From Archegozetes longisetosus (taxonomy: Eukaryota; Arthropoda; Arachnida; Sarcoptiformes; Trhypochthoniidae): a stretch of DNA of 64,000 nucleotides. Location: assembly GCA_018873245.2 (NCBI GenBank), contig JAEMBT020000005.1:11172001-11236000 (forward strand), in the 5' to 3' direction. Shown here in pieces: positions 34,136-44,518 of this stretch. Made by a program: the position numbers and the translations under genes. The stretch's first letter is position 1. The number at the start of each line of letters is the position of its first letter. A model generated the notes under the pieces. It searched no databases. It was not told where the DNA came from and was given only the letters and a program-made list of their open reading frames with translations.

Positions 34136-34929
34136 CAAAAAACTAATACATAACGAAAATAAAACAAAACACTTAAGAATTAGTTTAAAACAATAGTTTA
34201 TCGAATTATATGTTAAAAAACAAATCTATAGAAACAATTAAATGTCACAAACATTTAGGTGTGACTTATGACTCGGAACTTGCATTCAATACTCATTGTT
34301 TAGACATAATATCTAAAGCTAATAAAAAATATTTTCTCCTAAAGAATATCTGCAAAGCAGTTAATGGAAAAACATTTCTAAAGTTATATAAAAGTTATAT
34401 TTTGTCGATAATAGAGTACAGCCATAACTGTTGGGTTCCAAATAATATCCAATCAGATCAAATTAAAGAAATTCAGAAGATAACTAAATATATTTGTTAT
34501 AAATTAGGAGAAACTAATTTAAATTATTTTAAAAGACTTGAACTTTTAAATATTAAATCATTAAAATTCAGATGTGAATTGAATGCTCTGAAAGGAGGGG
34601 GGACCATAAGGCGATATTTCGGGCGTAGAGTTTTGACCCCCTTAAAAGATGCATATATAAGGGATACATATTTTATTTAAAAAATTATCCCTGAATTCAA
34701 AACGGTTTAGAAGATAATTTAATTTAAGTGAAATTTTTTTCAATAGGCTCTATGGGAAAATATCTATTTTCAAAAGTTAATTTAACCCCCAGCCCCCACT
34801 TTGATTTCAACGAAATTTTTATAGTGAATAGAGACATAGAGGAAGATGTTTTTAGGAAAGTTTCAATGTGGATCAAGAACTTTATCATATCTAAAATATT
34901 AATTAACTCCATAGATTAATAGAGAATAT

Positions 34930-35230
34930 TGCAAAAAGTCTAGGACCACTTCCCATAGTGTTTGTTATTGAGCTATTGATGATCACTTAGAACATTGGTC
35001 TCGATGATGTTGCTTCTTCCCTGGCAGTGTGCGTCACTACACTACTTCTGAGCTGACGTGAGACGCGCGCTTCCGAATGGAAGATCGTGTCAGTCTCGGT
35101 CGAGTTTAAGGGGTCATCTACACCAATGCCTTAAGCCCCAGCAAGGCTCAAGGGAGTAGCCTAGACATCGAATCCTACCACTTTCATCATATTTTATTCA
35201 TTTTCGGTATCACTGTCATCAATTATATTT
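34930..35230. other. GC-rich block inside the inverted-repeat element
   Basis: Far richer in G and C than its surroundings (CTGACGTGAGACGCGCGCTT near 35053). No open frame and no clear RNA polymerase III boxes; GGATTCGATGTC on the minus strand near 35170 is only loosely like a B box. Might be part of a SINE or of a captured sequence. Confidence 0.3.
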
Positions 35231-35492
35231 TGATGATTTTAAAATTAGGTTAGGTCTAAAACTTCATAGAAAATTAAAATAATAAGCGAATATTTTCTGT
35301 AATTTTTTGAAGAATTTAAAACGCCATGTACTCTAACTTTTTCCGGAGTACTGTAATAGGAAGCTTTAGTCGCATCACATTGTATTTATATTTTTAAAGC
35401 ATTGATCTGGTTATTTATTTGCATACATAATATTCAATATAAATGCACGAATTAGGGCTCTGAAATGGATGATTTAATTAACGCTTGAAGTA

Positions 35493-35588
35493 ATGGTATA
35501 TACTCTAGTAGGTCCAGGGATGGCGAATACTGTAGTAGGTCTAGGGGTGGCGTATACTATAGTAGGATTTGGTGGCATATACTGTAGA
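35493..35588. repeat. 27-bp tandem repeat, 3.5 units
   Basis: Units of the form GGCGAATACTGTAGTAGGTC followed by TAGGGGT, near 35493, 35522 and 35548, with a partial unit to 35588. Lies in the middle of the element at 34591-36659. Confidence 0.7.
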
Positions 35589-35774
35589 ATGAATACATTA
35601 TTAAGATATTCTGCATTAGCGCGGATTGCCCAATAAAATCGAGCATATCCTAGTAACCATATTAGAGTTGTTACATGTGAGCACATGCCAACTGTTCGCA
35701 GTCCATTTTTATCTTTTAACTATCTCACTTTTTGTACCACATGACTACTACAATTGTACCATACATAAAATGCG

Positions 35775-35960
35775 TCCAACGGGTTCATCCATAATTTACG
35801 TTGAAAATATTTATATTTAAATTAAATCATCAATAAATCACGTAAAAAACTGAGCCACTATAAATCGCATCGAAAAGGGTCATCCATAAATTACGTCGAA
35901 CGCATCGTCTATAAATCATGACGAAACAGGTCATTCATAAATTACGTTTAAGGCTTTTAA
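35775..35960. repeat. ~26-bp tandem repeat, about six degenerate units
   Basis: Phrases like GGGTCATCCATAAATTACGT recur near 35782, 35828, 35855, 35878, 35905 and 35930 with variation (TCTATAAATCATGACG, TCATTCATAAATTACG). Same element as the previous array. Confidence 0.6.
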
Positions 35961-37147
35961 TATCTGGCCTGCAATTATAAAAATCTGACTGCTATAAACC
36001 TTAAGATATTGCAAAGACTTTTTTCTTTACATTTATCACATAGCCTAAACTTATACTTTCCCACAGTCAGACAAAAATTATAAAGCTGGGTCTGTCACAG
36101 GGAAATACAATGCTAACCCTTAGCACTATAGTAAACCCAATTAAAGCTATTACCCAACAATACCCCCTATTATTAGCACAAACTCCTACAAGTCTCTGCC
36201 CCAACTTTGGGAGAAGCTTCCCTATAAAATTGATAAGCAAACATGTATTAACGGCCTTTTACCTCGTATTCCTCAATAAAGTAAGTTAAAGAAATCCAAA
36301 AATTGTGTTGTGCTACGAAATTATATTGCAATATTATTTCGAATTTGAAAATGATTTTAGATATGATAAAGTTCTTGATCCACATTGAAACTTTCCTAAA
36401 AACATCTTCCTCTATGTCTCTATTCACTATAAAAATTTCGTTGAAATCAAAGTGGGGGCTGGGGGTTAAATTAACTTTTGAAAATAGATATTTTCCCATA
36501 GAGCCTATTGAAAAAAATTTCACTTAAATTAAATTATCTTCTAAACCGTTTTGAATTCAGGGATAATTTTTTAAATAAAATATGTATCCCTTATATATGC
36601 ATCTTTTAAGGGGGTCAAAACTCTACGCCCGAAATATCGCCTTATGGTCCCCCTCCTTTGTTTTTAATATTAGAATAAGATGTGCAAAAGTTCCAGAAAG
36701 ATGGTACAAATATTTTGAGTTTTATAATACCAGCATAAACGCTACTTTTCTAAAAATTCCAATGAAACACAAGTCTTTAAGTGATAAAAACTATTTCATG
36801 TGTTATATAAAACTTTAATTCATTGCCTAAACATATACGAAATGAATGTAAATTCAAAACTTTTGTAAATCATGTGTATCAACACATAACATAATTACAA
36901 CTCGTTATGTAATTCATTGCATATTTGCTAAAGATTAATAATATTAATATTAATTCATTTTCTAACTAGATACCTTTGTTCAAACTCAGTATAAAGGGGA
37001 TGTCTCAGGATGACAAAATATGTTGTGATTTTAAAATAAATTTAACCATATAAAATATTTACTAAATGATGCTAAATAATGAAAAAATTATTTGATTATA
37101 TATAATAATTAAAAAGTTATAAGCACTTAAACAATCCATGCAGTTTC

Positions 37148-37441
37148 TTATAGTTTGAACAATATTACATAAAAAATACTATTAAAAATGTAATTAGGAT
37201 TAGCATGGTCATTTTTAAATCTTTTTGCGTAGCGTATACAACTACCACACACACAATCACCTATATTAATTATATTAGTATCAATAGTTTTTCTTTTGTT
37301 ATTCAAAATAATTGGTTTCACTGTATTAAAAGTCGCTACGTCATTTTGGTTAACACGTCTTATATCACGTCTAATAGTTCTATCAAACCTTGCAGAACAG
37401 CAAGCACAATTTTTACTGCGAATATAATGCAATTCTGACAT
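37148..37441 (-). pseudogene. Cysteine-paired zinc-binding fragment of an unassigned transposase
   Basis: From the Met at 37441 the frame reads MSELHYIRSKNCACCSARFD, and after about 45 residues NIGDCVCGSCIRYAKRFKN. A CxCC pair followed at this distance by CxCxxC looks like the treble-clef-type zinc domain found at the start of several eukaryotic DNA-transposon proteins. The DDE core is missing, so the element that contains it is non-autonomous. Confidence 0.4.
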
Positions 37442-37489
37442 TCTTACTAAGATCAAACATATTTTTAAATAAGTGAAAAAATGGACTTG

Positions 37490-37586
37490 TTGCCCATCGA
37501 GTCTCAAAAGTTTCTTTTCATAAAATAAAAGTATATTATATTAGCTATTATTTTCACATTAAAAATGTTTGAGACTCGATGGGCAA
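37490..37586. mobile_element. 97-bp nested MITE
   Basis: Starts TTGCCCATCGAGTCTCAAA and ends with the exact 19-bp inverse. Lies within the element at 36992-37902. Flanks show no clear duplication. Confidence 0.65.
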
Positions 37587-37902
37587 TACAGTGTGATTCA
37601 TGTTTATATTTTTCAAATTTAATTTCCCGTCACAAGAAAATTGTTTATATAATCATTTCAATAATATTTTAAAACTGCCTAACTAGATGTACATTTTAGC
37701 GAAGAGACGATTAAAATATTTTGTTTCGTTTAATTTTAATTGCATATTGAATTTTGTAAACAAAAATCAACCTTGTGCAATGCTCATAGCAACTATAAAA
37801 ATAATATATACATATTTTTTATTGTCTCTCATCCTGTTTTCGCACGACATTGTTATCATTTTAATTTAACTATATCATTGTCATCCTGAGACATCCCCTT
37901 TA

Positions 37903-38850
37903 TTGTTTTAACTGCTTTTTATTAAAAAATAGATTTGATTACGTTTTTAGACATTTTATGCTCCACGCAATGAATCGGTTTCAAAATAAATAAATTAGAA
38001 GTTATTTTTACGGGTTAACCTATTGATAATCTGTTACGGCCAACTTTATCAAAATCGGATATTTTTAAAATACGATATATATTTACTTATACAAGAAGTA
38101 TTTTAAATGCGAAATTATCAACTAGATTTTTGTTATGTGAATAACTGCAGCCAATATAAAAGCTTTCAATCGTAATAAGTAAATTAACTTTTTTTTCCAA
38201 GAATAGAATTGAATTTTGTTCTGTATAGTCTTGAAGTTTAACGAAATTATATTTTGATTTAAAATCATAAGGAAACAATAAAATATTTGAATTTTATTGA
38301 GCAATAAATAATACTTTCCAAAGTTCACATAACTCAATTTTGTAGATGTTTTATAATTGGATATTTATTTTTTAAAAGAAAATTAATGTTTTTGAATCTC
38401 ATCTCTTACGTCAAATTTTCTTTATCGATATATGTATATTGTGAAAAAATTTTATGACAGCTATTACTTTTGAGGGCTTTGACACTAGAGCTTATGAGTT
38501 TAATTACTGATAGTCATAGGGTCTAGACTATTCCTAAAATATCTAATAATCATTCGAACTTTCCTTCACGCTATCTAATATTTTAAAAAGTATTTAAAAG
38601 CTTAATAGTAAGCTAACATCAAACAATCTTATCAGTGAACTTCATAATTTGCTAAATAGGAATTGAATCAACTTAACTTTGAAGTGTTAGTCAAGGTTAA
38701 AACAAATCAAATATAAAATTACTAAATATCAAATATTTAATTCATAATAGGATTAATCTGTTTTAACGTCACTTTTTAAGTAATTTACATATTATGAATC
38801 CTTTAAAGTCAGTTGTTGTATTGAACATTTTGTATTCGCCAAAATGTTGA
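37903..38850. other. Non-coding AT-rich stretch
   Basis: No gene or repeat end recognised. Two overlapping minus-strand frames near 38090-38340 are low-complexity and not called. Confidence 0.4.
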
Positions 38851-39053
38851 CTTTAAGGTAGGGTGATCACATGTCCTCCTTTAGGGAGGACAGTCCTCTT
38901 TGACCAATTTTGTCCTCTGTCCTCCCGGGGGTCAGAAGAGGACAATACAATGTCCTGCTTTACAAAAAGCATTAAAATTTTCTGAGACTGTAATTATTTC
39001 TTATGTTTAGTATAAAAAGTCAAATTATGACCTTTTCGTAGTCAAAGATAGTA

Positions 39054-39323
39054 CAGGGCTATTTTTATATACCTGGACGTACGAGAACGATATGATTGGC
39101 TGAACTCATTGCTTATATATGTTTATTGAGTACAGGGTGATCTTTAATCCTTTGTTTAATCCTCAATTTACCAAAACAAAAGATTTATATTTATCTTAAT
39201 TTTATTAGTCAAAATGTACACCCTGTACAAAAAATATATAAAACATCAATACTAGTAACCAATCATTGACTAATTGATTAATAGTAGGAGGAGCACCTGT
39301 CCAGTTATTTAAAAATAGCCCTG
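39054..39323. mobile_element. 270-bp TA-flanked MITE inside the hAT MITE
   Basis: Starts CAGGGCTATTTTTATATACC and ends with the inverse of CAGGGCTATTTTTAAATAAC, with TA on both sides (39052-39053 and 39324-39325). Tc1/mariner-type by duplication. Contains a further small element. Confidence 0.8.
39133..39225. mobile_element. 93-bp innermost TA-flanked element
   Basis: CAGGGTG at the left and CACCCTG at the right, each next to TA. The inverted match is only 7 bp, so the call is tentative. Confidence 0.45.
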
Positions 39324-39733
39324 TATAATTTCGCATATATATACATTATAAGGGAAACAATTAGGATGTTTATACATTAGTATAGTGCAATCATACGTTT
39401 GACTTATCAAATACATATGACGTAGTTATAAAAATTTTAATCAAAGCAATCCCTCTTTTTAATTGCAAATCACAATGTCTCAGAAGAAGAGCAAAAGAAT
39501 ATAAGAAGTATTCAATTAGACACAAATTGTATTAAACTAAATAATGTGAATAAAAATAAAAATGTCCTCCTCTGTCTTCTTTTTCGATTGCTTAAGTCCT
39601 CCCATATAGCAGTTATGACGTGGTCACTCTACTTTAAGGGATATATAGTAGGCAAATTAATTAAAAATTACGTTAAAACAGAATAATTCTATACTGAGTT
39701 AAGTAGTTGGTATTCAGTAATTTTATATTTGAT

Positions 39734-40236
39734 TAGGGTGACCACCTATGGCTTGTCTCATGGCGGCACAAAAATATAAAAGGAAAGACCATTAAAATTT
39801 TTTTTGAAGAAAAATTTTGATTTTATTAGTCATTACAAATATTTAAATGTCAAACAATGCATTCTAATATTAAAACATTGAAAGTTATTAATCATGGTTG
39901 ATTTCAAAGGTATATTTTTTGTTAGAAATGGCATCTCTGTAAGAAATACTGGTTTATATCATACATAAATCAAGGCAGAAAAGATTAATTCTGTAACTTT
40001 TGGTTTTAAACCACAGGTGTTCAAAACATTAAACCGGATTTCTAAATCCCTTACTATTTGTTAATTCAATGTTTGAATTTCTAGGAAATATTTTTCTAAA
40101 CGCATTTTTCAAAATGAAAGTTGGAATACAAGACAACTAATCGTCCCGTCGAGAGTTTTTGGTCTGACGAGATCTCTGTCTTTTATCTTTAAAAAGATTG
40201 ATTGTCCCGTCAAAAACGGAACAGGTGGTCACCCTA
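39734..40236. mobile_element. 503-bp hAT-type MITE
   Basis: Starts TAGGGTGACCACCT and ends with the inverse of TAGGGTGACCACCT, flanked by a perfect 8-bp duplication TATTTGAT (39726-39733 and 40237-40244). No coding capacity. End sequence close to the other TAGGGTGA hAT elements of the window. Confidence 0.92.
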
Positions 40237-40244
40237 TATTTGAT

Positions 40245-43200
40245 TTATTTTAACCTTAACTAACATTTAAAAGTTCAATTGATTCAATTCTTAGTTAACG
40301 AGTTATGAGGTTTGCTGTTTAGTCCTGCCGACTCTCAGTGTAGTTCTCATTTATGTTCAAATTTATTACTTGCTTAAATTTGTTAATAATAATAAATGTA
40401 TTATTTTATTGTGTAATGCTAAGTGTAATCAATATTCTGTTTAAATCGAATTATGGAAATTCTTGTATCTCACTCTAATATTCGTGAATAAATAAATTAA
40501 AAATTTTTAGTTTTAATATTTAATTTTTAATAATACAGTTCATCCTTGTTACAGATAACCCGCTTACTGTCAACGCTTAATTATGCACCAATAATACAAA
40601 TATTACTAATTTTTAATGGACTCTCATAAAATCTTGAAAATTTTTAAAGTTTTAGTGAATAAAATATATAAATACTAATTAAAATTATAAAAAGAAAAAA
40701 GAAAAGATGATAGAATTTATTAGGCTATAAAGACCACATGTTTGTGAAAATAAATTAAAGCTTCATGTATTGTCCGTGTTAGCAATTTTCTTAGAAAATT
40801 TCTAAGTCCAAGTTACAGGCAAATAAGTAAGTATTAAACATCTCAACTAAGCTGTATTAATTTAAGCATTTATATTGGCTTACTATATCTCTTTAATCCA
40901 AAAATATAGGTTTTATTATGAACAGGGTCTTTTGTAATGTTTTATAATGAACTTTTTAGATATTTTGGGTTTATCGCACGACTTATCGTTTCACTATTTT
41001 ACCACTATAGAATATGATTTTCTTGTAATTTTGTTGAAGATTTGAATATTTTTATCTCTAAATTTATTAATTTGATGTATAATTTTGATTTTTTATGTAG
41101 CCATCTTTCCAAATAAAATTACTAAATTTTTGTAAAGTTCAATATTTAATTTAAATAGTATTTTGTTAAAAATATCCTACTTTCAAATCTATGCATCTTC
41201 CGAAAGCTTACTCCCTTGACCATCAGAACTCTTGCTACTTTGCAGATATTTGACTTAATCAATCATAAATTTAATGAGTGTCGAACACTCACTTTGAATT
41301 AATGAATATATTCGAATTAAAATCGGATTAAAATCTTCCACAACTTTTCGTCCAAAGTTTTAATCTTATTTTTCTCCTGCTCTTAATAATTATGATGAAA
41401 ATTCTCAATCATTTACACAATGGTAGAGTATTCTATTAAAATTAAAACAAAGTTTTGTAAAAATTTAGTAAGGGTGGAGAATATTTTCTCATTCTCGCCG
41501 ATAATAATTGAGTCAGTATATCTGAAACAAAAATAAGTTTTTTAAAATTTTGACTTCATTTTGCTCAATATAGAAGTTGATTATTTTAAATATTGTCCCT
41601 GATAGACCTAGCATTTTTTAAATAGAAAAGTATGTGTAGTTTTTACAACATAAAGATATTCAAGTCTCGTGGACTCATTTTTGAAAATTTAATTTTATTG
41701 ACAACTATCATTCATTTTTTGATCTATTAATAATATTTTTTGTACTTTTAATCATACGGTCATAAAAAATTATTAGACGAAAGTCTTGCGTATCTACAAA
41801 GATTTTCTGTAAATAAAATTTGTCCAGAAAGTTCATTGTAAGCGTACACATAGGCTAAGATCGTAAGAGTAGCATGTTGAGAAATATAAAAGTTAGCATT
41901 ATCATATGGGATAAAGGTTCTGTATTTGTAGAGCCCTTCAACTTATTTGTACAACTATCAGCTCTTCAAGCTTATAGATAACTGAACACTTGAATGAAGT
42001 GTACTTATTTAGACTTGCTTTCACGTGGGTGTAAGGAAAAAAATAAAAAATATTTCAATGAATAGCAATAAGAAGGAACATAAAAAGTTATTGGTTTACG
42101 AAAAGATATTATTTTATCTAATTTCTATCCTTATATCAGACTCGTTTTAGATAAATCACTTTACATGACAATTATATCACAATGTAAAGTCTATTCACTT
42201 TTTAATGAGTTTACTATTATTTGTAATTTGTAAAGGGTACTTCAAGAGGTTTCGCAAGGGGGTTACAGCAAAGACAAAAAATGATAGAAACCTGAAATAG
42301 ATTTTGTTATAATCCATATTTAGAACCGAATTGATGTGCATTATTGAGACATTTAAAAAATTTAATTTACTGACTTAAAATAAAATTAAATTTTTCATTA
42401 CAACTAGCGGAACACATCGGCGCAATAATTATGGATGAATTCGAGGGAAAATGTTACAGGAACCAGCATTTTACTGATATTCTCATGATACGCTTCTCCG
42501 TCATCTTAAGGTTGTCCTCAAAATCTTAGAAAATCGCACTGAAATATTTGTAAATTTACTTTGCTCTTATCCTGATAAATAAAAATTTATGATTCTACTT
42601 TAAATTTGCTATCTTTTGAAATCAAAATTAACCTGACTCTTTTTCCCAAGAAAGATATCTATATTTGAATATCTTCAATAATATGTTCGTTACCCTATAG
42701 ATCTTGCATTTGCGCTTATTTATCCAAACAAAAAACACGTGTCTAATCATTTTTGATGTTTAATCGCATCCAAGCGTCAGAATTTGGAAATCTACGCCAG
42801 AATCCTCTAGGAGAATTTAGCTCGTTTGTCTGTGAGTGACTAATAGAATATCAAAATGCTTCTAATATATTGTGCCTCCCAACATTTAGTATACTCAAAA
42901 AAAAATTCATCAAGATCCAACAAGGGTTAGGGGTAGAAAACCCTCGAAAACCGTTTACCTCATTTATGAGAATGACTGTACATTAGGTTCCGTAACATCT
43001 CTCCAATCCAAAATTTATAGTTTATTTAATTTTCGGAATCTAAAATATTCTAACAACTCTATTTCAAAGTTTGTGATTACTTCACTTGTTTCCACAAATA
43101 ACTTCAATATTGAAGAATAGAGCTATTGTTTGAAAGCATTGAACACCTGAATCACAGTCCAATAAAACTAAAATCATAAGTTATATTCAATTTGAACTTA

Positions 43201-44518
43201 GATGAAGATATTCGAATTAAAGTGAAATATTCACTTATTTAAGGTTTCGATTTGCACAATAACTCAAAGCGAAATTAAATGTAAATATATAGGCATTAAG
43301 ATACAAAACCTTATATAACGGGAAAATCTTCGATAACTGTAAAAATGAAGATTCGTGATTTATAGCTCTTTTTACAAATTCTAACTTCTTCGACAACTTA
43401 GCGATTGTCCCAGTAAGATTATAAACAATCAAAAATATTTTGTGCTACTGACGTATTTTGCATTTTTCCGTTTTAGAATATACCTCTTCCATTTTATTGT
43501 GAATAGAAGTGATAATCTATTCTGGGACTTCAGAATTGTGCAATTTCTTGAAAAAAATATATATTTTCACTTTTTCTGCAGAATTTGAAAATTCTCATTA
43601 AAATGTCTTTTGAACTCTCTTTAAATTTTTTCTATATTGAAATAATTTCAGGAAAGAAAAATTAGACCTGATTACTCGGCTATTAGCACAAATTACATAT
43701 CATAACCTTGAATTTTCGAGTGTTTTGTTTTTAAAATATAAATACAGTAACTCAGTTTTCACCATAGATCAATTTCGTTATGTATTGACCAAACTTCAAG
43801 ATGATTCGAGTGGATAATTCCAAGATTTATTCCATGAAATAGTAAGATCTAAATACAATTTTTGTTGTATCATAATTTACTTGAAATAAGAATATAGCAT
43901 AATTATCTTAAGAGTTAGATTTGAGTTTTGTTCCAAAAGTTTTTTGTCATTAAAATTATCGTCTACAGTTAATTGAACGATAAAGAACAGACTGAATGTA
44001 AACAAGGTTTGCATTCGTAAGGGTAAATAAAAATAATACTTACTAATGGATCATAAATTAGGATTAAAAAGACCTCTGACATTATTATGAGATAAATCGA
44101 TAAAAATTTTTTCTTGGAATGTTGTTTTAATAAAACTTTAAATAAGAAGCGAGATGCATTTCAAATGTAAATCAATTTAAATATATATCATATTTGAACA
44201 TCTAAACTTTTGGTTTACCCTTTATTCAAATTAAACTCATACTTTTACAACTTTTTTAGACTGCAAAAGTCTAAGATTTACCCAAGAATTCACAACTTAG
44301 AAACTAAAATCCCTCACTGATAACAACAGTCTTATCAGCTACGAATGAATTTGAAAACTATGGTAATGATCTATGGTAATATTTGAGTAAGTTAAAATAA
44401 AACAAAGGATGAAAAGTGCTATTTTAGTAAGTATAAGTCTGTCTGAAATCTCGAAATAATCGTGAAGTTTAGACTTAGCTATTATAGGTGGGTAACGTAA
44501 GTAGATCAAGTTTTAGGA
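40245..44518. other. Long AT-rich intergenic stretch before the P2X gene
   Basis: More than 4 kb without a supported gene, inverted repeat or repeat end. Only short, low-complexity frames are present. The P2X promoter presumably lies in its last part, but no motif stands out. Confidence 0.5.

Larger units (their letters stand above)
34591..36659. mobile_element. Unclassified element with near-identical 306-bp inverted ends
   Basis: Ends AAAGGAGGGGGGACCATAAG and the inverse of AAAGGAGGGGGACCATAAGG. Left arm 34591-34897 and right arm 36354-36659 are almost identical; a 57-codon open segment in them translates identically from both, so the arms are young or kept alike by conversion. The 1.46-kb middle encodes no recognised transposase and holds two tandem arrays and a GC-rich block. 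No target duplication was found at the flanks (CTCTG on the left, GTTTTT on the right). It splits the end of the LINE. Confidence 0.85.
28600..36899 (+). mobile_element. LINE copy cut into four pieces by three DNA elements
   Basis: Non-LTR retrotransposon pieces all on the plus strand and in the right order: end of the endonuclease and first fingers (28600-29803), palm (31570-31982), thumb (34136-34590) and carboxy end (36660-36899). Marks are ILDLVFVI of the endonuclease end, SSYRGVSVQPKILRIFE and IPIEQYGYKKS of the RT fingers, FLDLSNAFD and QWADDIVI (the catalytic F/Y-x-D-D variant ADD) of the palm, HLGVTYDS and LYKSYILSIIEYSHNCW of the thumb, and NSLPKHIRNECKFKTF at the end. The set fits Jockey/CR1-like LINEs. 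Several stops and shifts show it is dead; the 5' end is missing, as is usual. About 2.3 kb of LINE remain once the three insertions are set aside. Confidence 0.85.
36992..37902. mobile_element. 911-bp inverted-repeat element with a zinc-binding frame
   Basis: Starts TAAAGGGGATGTCTCAGGAT and ends with its inverse (24 bp of pairing, through GACAA). No matching target duplication is evident. It contains a minus-strand frame with paired cysteines (37441-37148) and a smaller 97-bp inverted-repeat insert (37490-37586). Class not assigned. Confidence 0.75.
38859..39631. mobile_element. hAT-type MITE carrying two nested elements
   Basis: Starts TAGGGTGATCAC and ends with the inverse of TAGAGTGACCAC, flanked by a perfect 8-bp duplication CTTTAAGG (38851-38858 and 39632-39639). 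Subterminal GTCCTCC repeats occur at both ends. No transposase. Holds the TA-flanked element at 39054-39323. Confidence 0.9.

Noticed and set aside
34724-36523. Pairs of matching open frames in the long-arm element
   Set aside because: They arise from the inverted arms; no motif, and the frame is shared on both strands.
38087-38337. Two overlapping low-complexity minus-strand frames
   Set aside because: AT-driven composition and no motifs.
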